Shown here piece after piece: positions 1-5,443 of a stretch of DNA of 5,443 nucleotides. A model generated the notes under the pieces. That model worked only from the letters and a program-made list of their open reading frames with translations. It did no database searches and was not told the origin of the DNA. The stretch's first letter is position 1, and each line of letters opens with the position of its first letter. This DNA comes from Legionellales bacterium UBA4759 (GTDB lineage: Bacteria; Pseudomonadota; Gammaproteobacteria; Legionellales; Legionellaceae), in the NCBI GenBank assembly GCA_002403515.1, contig DHHZ01000095.1, forward strand, positions 1 through 5,443, read 5' to 3'. Both the position numbers and the translations under genes were made by a program.

Positions 1-848
1 TAAAAAACTACACCAGTTTGTCATCGCCAATTCTTAAAAAAATCTGCCAACGTTTCAAAGCCCTTGCTAATCTCAATATCACTGCACAAAAAACGCCCCA
101 AGATGGTCAATGGCTCTGGCAACATCAACAATTGAATAAAAGTGTCCCCTGTCGGTTAAGCACTTGTCCTGTACTTTATGGTGAAAAATTGGTGGTACGC
201 TTACTGCAACATCCTTTTCAAGATGCTACTTGGTTTGATTTAGGCATGAATCGAGAGCAAGCCTCAATCATCGAAAAACATTTGCATTACAACCAAGGTT
301 TGATTTTGGTAAATGGCCCAACAGGCAGCGGTAAAACGACCACTCTTTATACGGCATTAAACTACTTAAGTGATGAAAGTAAAAATATTGTCAGTATTGA
401 AGATCCCATCGAAATACCATTTCCCAAAATCAATCAAATTGAACTTGTTCCCCAACAGGGATTTAAATTGTCTCAGACCCTAAGAGTTGTACTAAGACAA
501 GACCCAGATATCATTTTGATTGGTGAGATTCGAGATGAAGAAACCGCCAAACTTTCAATCGAGGCCTCGCAAACGGGCCATTTGGTATTCAGTAGCCTTC
601 ATTCTCATGATTGTCTTGCAAGTATTGAGCGTTTGAAACATTTGGGTGTTTGTGAACATGATATTGAAAATAATATCCATTTGGTCATTGCTCAAAAATT
701 AATTCCCACCCAAGAAGGCAAACAATTAGCGATTTTTGAGTTTCTCGAATTAGATGCCGATTGTCCGAAAGTAAACTTTAGCTTCCAAGAGCAATTGTTT
801 GAGCTTTTTGAAAAAAAGATGATTGATTATCCAATGATTTACGCATGA
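1..848 (+). CDS. pilB: Type IV pilus / type II secretion-like assembly ATPase (PilB/GspE family), 5' end cut by window
   Basis: This is the C-terminal part of a hexameric cytoplasmic ATPase that powers pilin polymerisation. The frame is open to the left edge (first full codon at base 3), and the TTG at 18 is not a believable start because family-like sequence continues upstream of it. Counting that TTG as residue 1, a typical RFKALANLNI...PQDG segment comes first, then Walker A GPTGSGKT (100-107), the Asp box SIEDPIE (126-132), Walker B with LIGEIRD (167-173) and the His box TGHLVFSSLHSHD (186-198). The usual four-cysteine zinc-binding insert after the His box is absent: the chain passes from IAQKLIP (224-230) almost directly to AIFEFLEL (238-245). 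It also ends soon after, at residue 276, so the C-terminal helices are shortened. The stop overlaps the start of the pilC-like gene by 4 bases. GspE or a competence ATPase are alternatives, but the PilC partner fits all three systems. The family call is secure and the exact system is not. Confidence 0.9.
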   Translation, partial: KNYTSLSSPILKKICQRFKALANLNITAQKTPQDGQWLWQHQQLNKSVPCRLSTCPVLYGEKLVVRLLQHPFQDATWFDLGMNREQASIIEKHLHYNQGLILVNGPTGSGKTTTLYTALNYLSDESKNIVSIEDPIEIPFPKINQIELVPQQGFKLSQTLRVVLRQDPDIILIGEIRDEETAKLSIEASQTGHLVFSSLHSHDCLASIERLKHLGVCEHDIENNIHLVIAQKLIPTQEGKQLAIFEFLELDADCPKVNFSFQEQLFELFEKKMIDYPMIYA

Positions 849-1933
849 TGAAATATTACATTTTTATAGGTAAAACCAATCAAAACCATTGGTTTTTTTC
901 GATAAGAAAAGATTTACTACAAAAAAATAAGTACTTATTTTTAATATGTTTACCGATAAGGATTCCAAACATTTTAGGGAGAAAAAAAAGTCTCTTCTTG
1001 TTTGAACAATTGTATTTGCTACAAGGACTGGGTTTATCCATCGTGCAAAGTTTTGAACTTCTTTGTGAAACGCCCAAGCCTTGTTGTCCACGTTATATTT
1101 TAGCAGATATTTATCATCAAATTTGTCAGGGCATTCCTTTGAATCAATGCTTTCAACATCAAGGATTGGAGTTTTCTAGTATGTCGAGAGCCTTTTTAAA
1201 TATTGCTCATGAAAGTGGACAGTTTTTTAAGCTGATGCATTTATGGTTTGTACACGAAAAGCGCTTAAGAGATTTTAAAAATAAAATCCAACAACAATTG
1301 AGTTACCCATTAGTCTTAATTTTATTGTTGGTTTTGTTATTAATTTTTTTTTACCAACACATGTTGCCACAGTATCTATTATTAATGCAGCAAATGAATG
1401 TTGACCCACCCAAAAGCTTAGTCATTTGTGTAAAAATTAAAAAGTATTTTTTACCAAGTCTAATCAGTTTAACGAGTTTAGGTTTTATTTTTTTCAAAAA
1501 AATTATCAATCAGCTTTCTTTCAAAAAAACATTGGATTGGTGGATATGGTCATCCACCATGAAAATTTGCCTACAAGCTAAGATAAATTGGTTGGAATCC
1601 TTAAACCTTATTTTAGGAAATTTTTCAAATCTTCATCAAAAAACTTGGATGATACAAACCCAAAAGAAGCTTCGTTTAGGGTTGCAACTGGACGATTGTT
1701 TTCAGGGCACACCGCTTATTATACAGCAGTATTTACCCATCTTAAAAAAAGCTGAGTCTAGTGAAGTTGTCTTTGAAAAATTAGCCGATTACTTTCAATT
1801 TTATTTGGAAAAACAAATCAAAAGAATTGAACAATACTTGCAACCCCTCTTGCTTCTTGGGATTGCAAGTATAGCAGGCCTGATGATTTGGCTAATGTAT
1901 CAACCACTGTTTGTCATAGGTCAACAAATCTAA
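845..1933 (+). CDS. pilC: Type IV pilus / type II secretion inner-membrane platform protein (PilC/GspF family)
   Basis: This 362-residue polytopic membrane protein would be the platform on which the PilB-type ATPase acts. Family members are usually about 400 residues. The first GspF-type domain runs from about 49 to 173, with the LFEQLYLLQGLGLS entry helix, the AHESGQF motif (121-127) and a very hydrophobic segment (152-170). A second hydrophobic stretch (202-217) and a second, weaker GspF-type domain (about 245-355) follow, ending with a third membrane segment (332-352). In the second domain the usual GExSG-like motif reads KAESSE (302-307). The first 48 residues are a poor match to the normal PilC N-terminus. 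Nine cysteines are present (35, 74, 80, 81, 94, 102, 195, 242, 285), many for this family. The start overlaps the pilB stop (ATGA) and has no visible Shine-Dalgarno, so translation is probably coupled. A second ATG follows directly at 848. The gene is AT-rich by eye, with A8 (982-989) and T9 (1344-1352) runs. Confidence 0.87.
   Translation: MMKYYIFIGKTNQNHWFFSIRKDLLQKNKYLFLICLPIRIPNILGRKKSLFLFEQLYLLQGLGLSIVQSFELLCETPKPCCPRYILADIYHQICQGIPLNQCFQHQGLEFSSMSRAFLNIAHESGQFFKLMHLWFVHEKRLRDFKNKIQQQLSYPLVLILLLVLLLIFFYQHMLPQYLLLMQQMNVDPPKSLVICVKIKKYFLPSLISLTSLGFIFFKKIINQLSFKKTLDWWIWSSTMKICLQAKINWLESLNLILGNFSNLHQKTWMIQTQKKLRLGLQLDDCFQGTPLIIQQYLPILKKAESSEVVFEKLADYFQFYLEKQIKRIEQYLQPLLLLGIASIAGLMIWLMYQPLFVIGQQI
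872..899 (+). terminator. Possible intragenic terminator-like hairpin at the start of pilC
   Basis: A perfect 9-base inverted repeat (AAAACCAAT at 872-880 and ATTGGTTTT at 888-896) encloses a 7-base loop and continues into a T run (893-899). It lies 27 bases inside the pilC frame. The shape is that of an intrinsic terminator, but only two of nine pairs are G-C, so the stem would be weak. It could be an attenuator lowering pilC relative to pilB, or chance in AT-rich DNA. Confidence 0.25.
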
Positions 1934-2098
1934 AGTGGAGTCAAACAGACATGGGATTATAACTATCTCATTTTACTATCTAAAGTCTGTTGTGATTGAG
2001 GGGGAGTAATTAAATTAAGATGTACTTGCCCTCTAAGACCCTAGTTTTTCTATAAAAACAAAGCTATTCTAAGGTAATATTAATTTTAGGAGCTTGGG
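1934..2098. other. Intergenic region between pilC and pdhA with potential stem-loops
   Basis: This 165-base gap separates the pilus pair from the dehydrogenase operon. Three potential hairpins can be seen. AACAGAC (1944-1950) pairs with GTCTGTT (1985-1991), and inside it ATGGGAT (1951-1957) can pair with ATCTCAT (1965-1971) with one G-T pair. GAGGG (1998-2002) pairs with CCCTC (2029-2033), with AGTA/TACT inside. GTTTTT (2044-2049) pairs with AAAAAC (2054-2059) over a 4-base loop. None has the classic GC stem followed by a T run, so no clear terminator for pilC is visible. A transcript could read from the pilus genes into pdhA, or a structured 5' leader may belong to pdhA. No known riboswitch or PdhR-type operator was recognised. 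Confidence 0.5.
2026..2056 (+). promoter_or_regulatory. Weak sigma-70-like promoter candidate for the pdh operon
   Basis: TTGCCC (2026-2031) is a -35-like box matching four of six consensus bases, and TATAAA (2051-2056) is a -10-like box matching five of six. The 19-base spacing is longer than ideal. Transcription would start near 2063 and give a leader of about 36 bases. The -35 box overlaps the 3' arm of the 1998-2033 hairpin. This is the best of several poor candidates in the gap; TAATAT (2075-2080) is an alternative -10 without a good -35. Confidence 0.25.
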
Positions 2099-3175
2099 AT
2101 GATTATTAAAACTAAATTTCAAATCCCTTTTTACCAATATCTTAATCCAAATGGGGAACTCGACGCCAATGTTCCGGTAAAACTATCCCATGAAACCATT
2201 ATCAAATACTTTCGCCTCATGAATTTAATTAATATATTTGATAAAAAAGCCATAGCACTTCAAAGGACTGGGAGAATGGGGACCTATGCTCCTATCAATG
2301 CACAAGAATCAATTGGTACAGCAATTGGTATGAATTTGGAAAAAAATGACGTTTTTGTCCCCTATTATCGAGATTATGCCACACTCTATCAACGCAATAT
2401 CCAATTGTCAGAAATTTTAAGTTTTTGGGGTGGCGATGAAAGAAGCATGGCTTTTTCACAAAAAGCTCATGATCTACCCATTTGCGTTCCAATTGCATCC
2501 CAATGTTTGCATGCAGCAGGTGTCGCGCATGCTTTCAAATACAAGAGTTTACCGCAAATCGCATTTTGTACCATCGGTGATGGCGGTACTTCTGAGGGTG
2601 ATTTTTATGAAGCACTCAATGTTTCAGGTGCTTGGAATCTCCCCGTTGTATTTCTTATCAAAAATAATCAATGGGCAATTTCTGTTCCTTTAGAAAAACA
2701 AACACGTTGTGAAACATTGGCACAAAAAGCCATTGCTGCTGGATTTGAAGGTGTTCAAGTGGATGGAAACGATATTTTTGCATTACACCATGTCTTAGAA
2801 ACCGCTGTAGCAAAAGCTCGTAATAATGGTGGCCCAACTCTTATTGAAGCTTTAAGCTACCGTTTATCAGATCACACCACAGCCGATGATGCATCACGAT
2901 ATCAACCTGCTGCTCAAGTTGAACATGCACAACAATTTAAACCCATTGACCGCTTGAAAAAATACATCCTTCAACAAAATATTTTATCTGAAGCAGACAT
3001 TGCTAAGATGATTGAGGGTTGTGAACAAGAAGTTGAAGCTCAAATTGAAATCTACTTGAATAACAAACCCCAAGCCCTTGAAAGCATTTTTGATTATCAT
3101 TTTGCGACACTTCCGGATTATTTGATAGAACAACGTGCAGAAGCATTGGAGGAATTTTCTCATGCCCATGGTTAA
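2099..3175 (+). CDS. pdhA: Pyruvate (2-oxoacid) dehydrogenase E1 component, alpha subunit
   Basis: This is the thiamine diphosphate-binding alpha subunit of an alpha2beta2 E1, which decarboxylates pyruvate and begins reductive acylation of the E2 lipoyl group. At 358 residues it has normal family length. Visible are the substrate-channel YYRD (89-92), the TPP/Mg motif opening GDGGTSEGDFYEALN (160-174) and closing with KNN (188-190), then NNQWAIS (189-195) and the mobile loop SYRLSDHTTADDASRY (253-268) with conserved His259. The KQT...LAQKAIAAGFEGVQVDGND stretch resembles Gram-positive PdhA more than branched-chain enzymes, so pyruvate is the likelier substrate; branched-chain 2-oxoacids or acetoin remain possible. 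The start is the ATG at 2099 with AGGAG at 2088-2092, six bases upstream. It is the first gene of a three-gene operon and overlaps pdhB by 14 bases. Many gammaproteobacteria use the unrelated-architecture homodimeric AceE instead, so this could be a second or replacement PDH. Confidence 0.93.
   Translation: MIIKTKFQIPFYQYLNPNGELDANVPVKLSHETIIKYFRLMNLINIFDKKAIALQRTGRMGTYAPINAQESIGTAIGMNLEKNDVFVPYYRDYATLYQRNIQLSEILSFWGGDERSMAFSQKAHDLPICVPIASQCLHAAGVAHAFKYKSLPQIAFCTIGDGGTSEGDFYEALNVSGAWNLPVVFLIKNNQWAISVPLEKQTRCETLAQKAIAAGFEGVQVDGNDIFALHHVLETAVAKARNNGGPTLIEALSYRLSDHTTADDASRYQPAAQVEHAQQFKPIDRLKKYILQQNILSEADIAKMIEGCEQEVEAQIEIYLNNKPQALESIFDYHFATLPDYLIEQRAEALEEFSHAHG
3148..3152 (+). promoter_or_regulatory. 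Ribosome binding site that sets the pdhB start
   Basis: GGAGG lies inside the end of pdhA, nine bases before the ATG at 3162. It supports that ATG over the in-frame GTG at 3135, which would place the site inside the coding region and add nine residues (a VQKHWRNFL-type stretch) with no family likeness. The next ATG at 3168 is 15 bases from the site and less well placed. Confidence 0.75.
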
Positions 3176-4142
3176 TTTAATTGAAGCTGTAAATCAAGCA
3201 TTGGCTTATGAACTATCGAATGACGAGAATGTCGTCGTTTTTGGTGAAGATGTTGGCTTGAATGGAGGCGTTTTTCGTGCAACCGAAAATTTGCAAGCTC
3301 GATTTGGTGAAAGACGTGTTTTTGATACACCATTGGCAGAATCAATGATTGCGGGTCTTGCAATTGGAATGGCTTCCCAGGGTTTAAAACCTGTGGCTGA
3401 ATTTCAATTCATGGGCTTTATTTATCCTGGATTAAACCAAATTATTTCTCATGCTGCACGATTTAGAAATCGAACACGTGGCCGACTGACCTGCCCTATC
3501 GTTTATCGCACACCCATGGGTGGAGGTATCCGTGCGCCTGAACATCATTGCGAAAGTACAGAATCAGTGTTTGCGCATATTCCAGGTCTGCAAGTGGTGA
3601 TTCCCTCCTCACCTGCTCGTGCTTATGGTTTATTATTGGCCGCAATTAGAAATCCAGATCCTGTTATTTTTTTAGAACCTAGTCGAATTTATCGTCTTTA
3701 TCGAGAAGATGTGCCTGATGATGGCAAAGCTTTAGAAATTGGCCAATGTTTTCAATTGAAAGAAGGCAGTGATATCACTTTACTCAGCTGGGGTGCGTCT
3801 ATCCATGAAACATTACAAGCCGCCAATCAATTACAAGAGGAAGGCATTTCTTGTGAAGTTATTGATGTGGCTAGTATAAAACCATTGGATTTTGCAAGCA
3901 TTGCGCATTCGATTGAAAAAACCAAACGTTGTGTCATCATTCATGAAGCAGCAAAAACTTGTGGCTTTGGTGCTGAGATCATGGCGCAAATCATGGAAAA
4001 CTGTTTTCATTTACTCAAAGCCCCCGTGCAACGGGTCACCGGTTATGATACAGCCATGCCCTACTTTCAATTAGAAAAATTTTATATCCCAAGCGTTGAG
4101 CGAATCAAATCCGCAATTAATTACACCATGGAGTTAAAATGA
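3162..4142 (+). CDS. pdhB: Pyruvate (2-oxoacid) dehydrogenase E1 component, beta subunit
   Basis: This is the beta subunit of the heterotetrameric E1. It completes the thiamine diphosphate site and docks E1 to the E2 core. From the ATG at 3162 it has 326 residues, normal for the family. Visible are VVVFGEDVGLNGGVFRAT (25-41), the TPLAE motif with the cofactor-activating Glu60, EFQFMGFIYPGLNQI (80-94), the active-site region APEHHCESTE (125-134) with His128/His129, PGLQVVIPSSPARAYGLL (141-158), and a C-terminal transketolase-type domain from about 200 with TLLSWG (206-211), VIDVASIKPLD (233-243) and VIIHEAAKTCGFGAEI (258-273). The start was chosen from GGAGG at 3148-3152; a longer GTG-initiated form from 3135 is possible but unlikely. 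It overlaps the 3' end of pdhA by 14 bases, and its stop overlaps the pdhC start by 4, a sign of coupled, roughly equal translation of the complex. Confidence 0.94.
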   Translation: MPMVNLIEAVNQALAYELSNDENVVVFGEDVGLNGGVFRATENLQARFGERRVFDTPLAESMIAGLAIGMASQGLKPVAEFQFMGFIYPGLNQIISHAARFRNRTRGRLTCPIVYRTPMGGGIRAPEHHCESTESVFAHIPGLQVVIPSSPARAYGLLLAAIRNPDPVIFLEPSRIYRLYREDVPDDGKALEIGQCFQLKEGSDITLLSWGASIHETLQAANQLQEEGISCEVIDVASIKPLDFASIAHSIEKTKRCVIIHEAAKTCGFGAEIMAQIMENCFHLLKAPVQRVTGYDTAMPYFQLEKFYIPSVERIKSAINYTMELK

Positions 4143-5248
4143 CCATTTTTTATTTGCCAGATCTTGGCGAAGGTTTACCAGAAGCAGAAATTCATGAATG
4201 GTTTATTAAAGAAGGGGACGAAGTCAAAAAAGATCAACCTATTGTTGCCATGGAAACTGCTAAAGCTGTTGTTGAGGTTCCCGCACCCCAAAGTGGCGTT
4301 ATTAAAAAGCTTTATGGCGATAAAGGCACCCTCATTAAAACCGGTCAACCCTTGATGGAATTTATTAGCCAAGAAAAACCAAGTTCCTCAACGGTTGTTG
4401 GTCAACTCGAAGAACAACAAGATGTTGGCTTACAACATCTTCAATCAGCAGCCTCTGCAAAGCCTGGTTTACCGAAAGCCACATTCGCTGTTAAAAAGCT
4501 TGCACTTGAATATGGGGTCAACTTAGAAAATGTATTGGGTTCAGGGCCTTTTGGGGTCATTACGGCCGATGACATCAAAAAACATGCATCCACGCCCTCT
4601 AAACAAACTATTGCCTCAGAAGATGTTCGCGTCGAACCATTAATTGGGGTGCGTCGTCAAATGATGAAAACCATGCAACAATCTCATCAAGAAGTGGTAC
4701 CTGTTTCTATCTATGATGAAGCCGACATTACCCATTGGAAAAAACCATTCGACATCACTGTTCGATTAATTGAGGCAATTTGTTATGCGGCATCCCAAGA
4801 ACCTGGTTTAAACGCATGGTTTAAAGGCGAAGAAAAACATATTTTTAAAAATATAAACCTTGGGTTGGCTGTCGATAGCTCGGATGGTCTATTTGTTCCC
4901 ATTATCAAAAATGTCAATCAACTCAGCAGTCAAGAAATTCGAAAAGAAATTGAGCGCTGCAAACAAGGGGTTGCAGATAGAAGTCTTGCACCCGATGCGT
5001 TTCAAAATGGTACCATTATTTTATCCAATTTTGGTCGTTTTGCTGGTAAATTTGCAAATCCAATCATCGTTCCACCGATGGTTGCTATTATTGCTGTGGG
5101 TCGTTTATTTGATAGCGTTGTATCAACAATAGATGGTTTTGCAGCACATACCAAATTACCAATTTCTTTAACCTTTGATCATCGTCCGCTCACGGGTGGA
5201 GAGGCTACGCGCTTTTTGGGTGCTATGATAAAACATTTAGAAGACTAA
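4139..5248 (+). CDS. pdhC: Dihydrolipoamide acyltransferase (E2) of the pyruvate/2-oxoacid dehydrogenase complex
   Basis: This is the core enzyme that moves the acyl group from lipoyl-lysine to CoA. Its 369 residues are on the short side because there is only one lipoyl domain and a brief linker. Domains in order are the lipoyl domain (about 2-76) with the modified Lys42 in METAKA, a linker (about 77-107), the E1/E3-binding domain (about 108-150, LPKATFAVKKLA to GPFGVITADDI), and the catalytic domain (about 163-368) with GTIILSNFG (291-299) and the active-site stretch SLTFDHRPLTGGEATRFL (343-360). His348 is present, but the Asp of the usual HxxxDG is Thr352. The lipoyl motif has ETAKA where ETDKA is most common. 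GGAG at 4130-4133 lies five bases before the ATG, and the start overlaps the pdhB stop (ATGA). A terminator begins within its stop codon. No E3 gene follows, so E3 is presumably shared from another locus. Pyruvate is the inferred substrate; a branched-chain substrate cannot be excluded. Confidence 0.93.
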   Translation: MTIFYLPDLGEGLPEAEIHEWFIKEGDEVKKDQPIVAMETAKAVVEVPAPQSGVIKKLYGDKGTLIKTGQPLMEFISQEKPSSSTVVGQLEEQQDVGLQHLQSAASAKPGLPKATFAVKKLALEYGVNLENVLGSGPFGVITADDIKKHASTPSKQTIASEDVRVEPLIGVRRQMMKTMQQSHQEVVPVSIYDEADITHWKKPFDITVRLIEAICYAASQEPGLNAWFKGEEKHIFKNINLGLAVDSSDGLFVPIIKNVNQLSSQEIRKEIERCKQGVADRSLAPDAFQNGTIILSNFGRFAGKFANPIIVPPMVAIIAVGRLFDSVVSTIDGFAAHTKLPISLTFDHRPLTGGEATRFLGAMIKHLED

Positions 5249-5275
5249 CATCCTTTTGTAAGAAGGATGTTTTTA
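5247..5275 (+). terminator. Intrinsic terminator of the pdhABC operon
   Basis: AACATCCTT (5247-5255) pairs perfectly with AAGGATGTT (5263-5271), and two more pairs (T-G, T-A) can close the loop down to three bases. A T run (5270-5274) follows. The 5' arm begins inside the pdhC TAA stop. There is no matching T run on the other strand, so it acts in one direction. It separates the operon from the next gene. Confidence 0.85.
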
Positions 5276-5333
5276 TAAACAAGTTGTAGATGTATTAATT
5301 GAAGAGAAGTTAAATTTTGATAAGGAAATCAAA

Positions 5334-5443
5334 ATGATGAACCTCATGCATTCATCGGAAATATCTTTGCGTTCAGCCGTTTTCAATGCTAAAAAAAACT
5401 TACAAAAAGGTGAAAATCTAGCAGAGAAAATCAAAACTCAAGC
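5334..5443 (+). CDS. Start of an unrecognised protein, 3' end cut by window
   Basis: The frame opens at the ATG at 5334 and stays open to the right edge, giving 36 residues so far. AAGGAA at 5322-5327 is a good Shine-Dalgarno six bases upstream. The visible part starts MMNLMHSSEISLRSAVF and continues with a lysine-rich, probably helical stretch (NAKKNLQKGENLAEKIKTQ). There is no signal peptide or membrane segment. A second in-frame ATG follows directly and a third lies at codon 5. It sits after the pdh terminator, so it is likely a separate transcription unit, although no convincing promoter was found in 5276-5320. An A8 run is at 5391-5398. I do not recognise the family, and its function cannot be inferred from this fragment. 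Confidence 0.6.
   Translation, partial: MMNLMHSSEISLRSAVFNAKKNLQKGENLAEKIKTQ

Noticed and set aside
18..20. TTG as the true start of the ATPase gene
   Set aside because: The frame is open to the window edge and family-like sequence continues through this point; more than half of a normal PilB N-terminal region would be missing.
864..1091. Reverse-strand open frames opposite pilC, pdhA, pdhB and pdhC
   Set aside because: They lie opposite genes with clear family motifs, lack ribosome binding sites and show no recognisable domains, so they are shadows.
1935..2009. A 24-codon GTG-initiated frame in the gap after pilC
   Set aside because: There is no Shine-Dalgarno before the GTG, no recognised likeness, and its length is within what chance gives in this composition.
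1934..2098. PdhR-type operator or a known riboswitch before pdhA
   Set aside because: No ATTGGT-N3-ACCAAT-like palindrome and no recognised riboswitch core were found; the ACCAAT/ATTGGT pair at 875-893 is inside pilC with the wrong order and spacing.
3135..3161. GTG at 3135 as the pdhB start
   Set aside because: It has no ribosome binding site of its own, and the added residues do not look like an E1-beta N-terminus; GGAGG at 3148-3152 points to the ATG at 3162.
5276..5333. Sigma-70 promoter for the downstream gene, such as TTGTAG at 5284 with TAAATT at 5311
   Set aside because: The spacing is 21 bases and the boxes are weak, so it cannot be told from AT-rich background.

Overview
The window comes from an AT-rich bacterial chromosome, most likely a gammaproteobacterium. 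Weak hints favour the Legionella/Coxiella side (Legionellales): the codon use, and an alpha/beta-type pyruvate dehydrogenase operon in an organism that also carries PilB/PilC genes. This assignment rests on gene content and protein style, not on a database match. All genes seen are on the + strand.

Region 1 (1-1933) holds the end of a type IV pilus/competence-type assembly pair. The first gene is the C-terminal part of a PilB/GspE-family ATPase, cut by the left window edge. A PilC/GspF-family inner-membrane platform protein follows, overlapping it by 4 bases. Both are recognisable but lean. The ATPase keeps its Walker A, Asp-box, Walker B and His-box motifs but has lost the four-cysteine zinc segment and ends early. 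The platform protein has a degenerate cytoplasmic N-terminus, many cysteines and long homopolymer runs. A terminator-like hairpin lies just inside the second gene.

Region 2 (1934-2098) is a 165-base non-coding gap with three possible stem-loops, a weak promoter candidate and a clear ribosome binding site for the next gene.

Region 3 (2099-5275) is a compact three-gene operon for a 2-oxoacid dehydrogenase complex, most likely pyruvate dehydrogenase of the heterotetrameric type: E1-alpha (pdhA), E1-beta (pdhB) and a single-lipoyl-domain E2 (pdhC). The reading frames overlap (14 bases, then 4 bases), which suggests coupled translation. E1 would decarboxylate the 2-oxoacid with thiamine diphosphate and load the acyl group on the E2 lipoyl lysine. 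E2 would then pass it to CoA. No E3 (dihydrolipoamide dehydrogenase) is in the window, so it must be encoded elsewhere. The E2 active-site motif has Thr where the usual HxxxDG motif has Asp. An intrinsic terminator starts inside the pdhC stop codon and closes the operon.

Region 4 (5276-5443) is a short spacer and the start of an unrecognised gene that runs off the right edge. I see no mobile element, CRISPR array or RNA gene. The window reads mostly as ordinary metabolic and pilus genes, and the oddities are at the level of protein motifs and RNA hairpins, not a new system.
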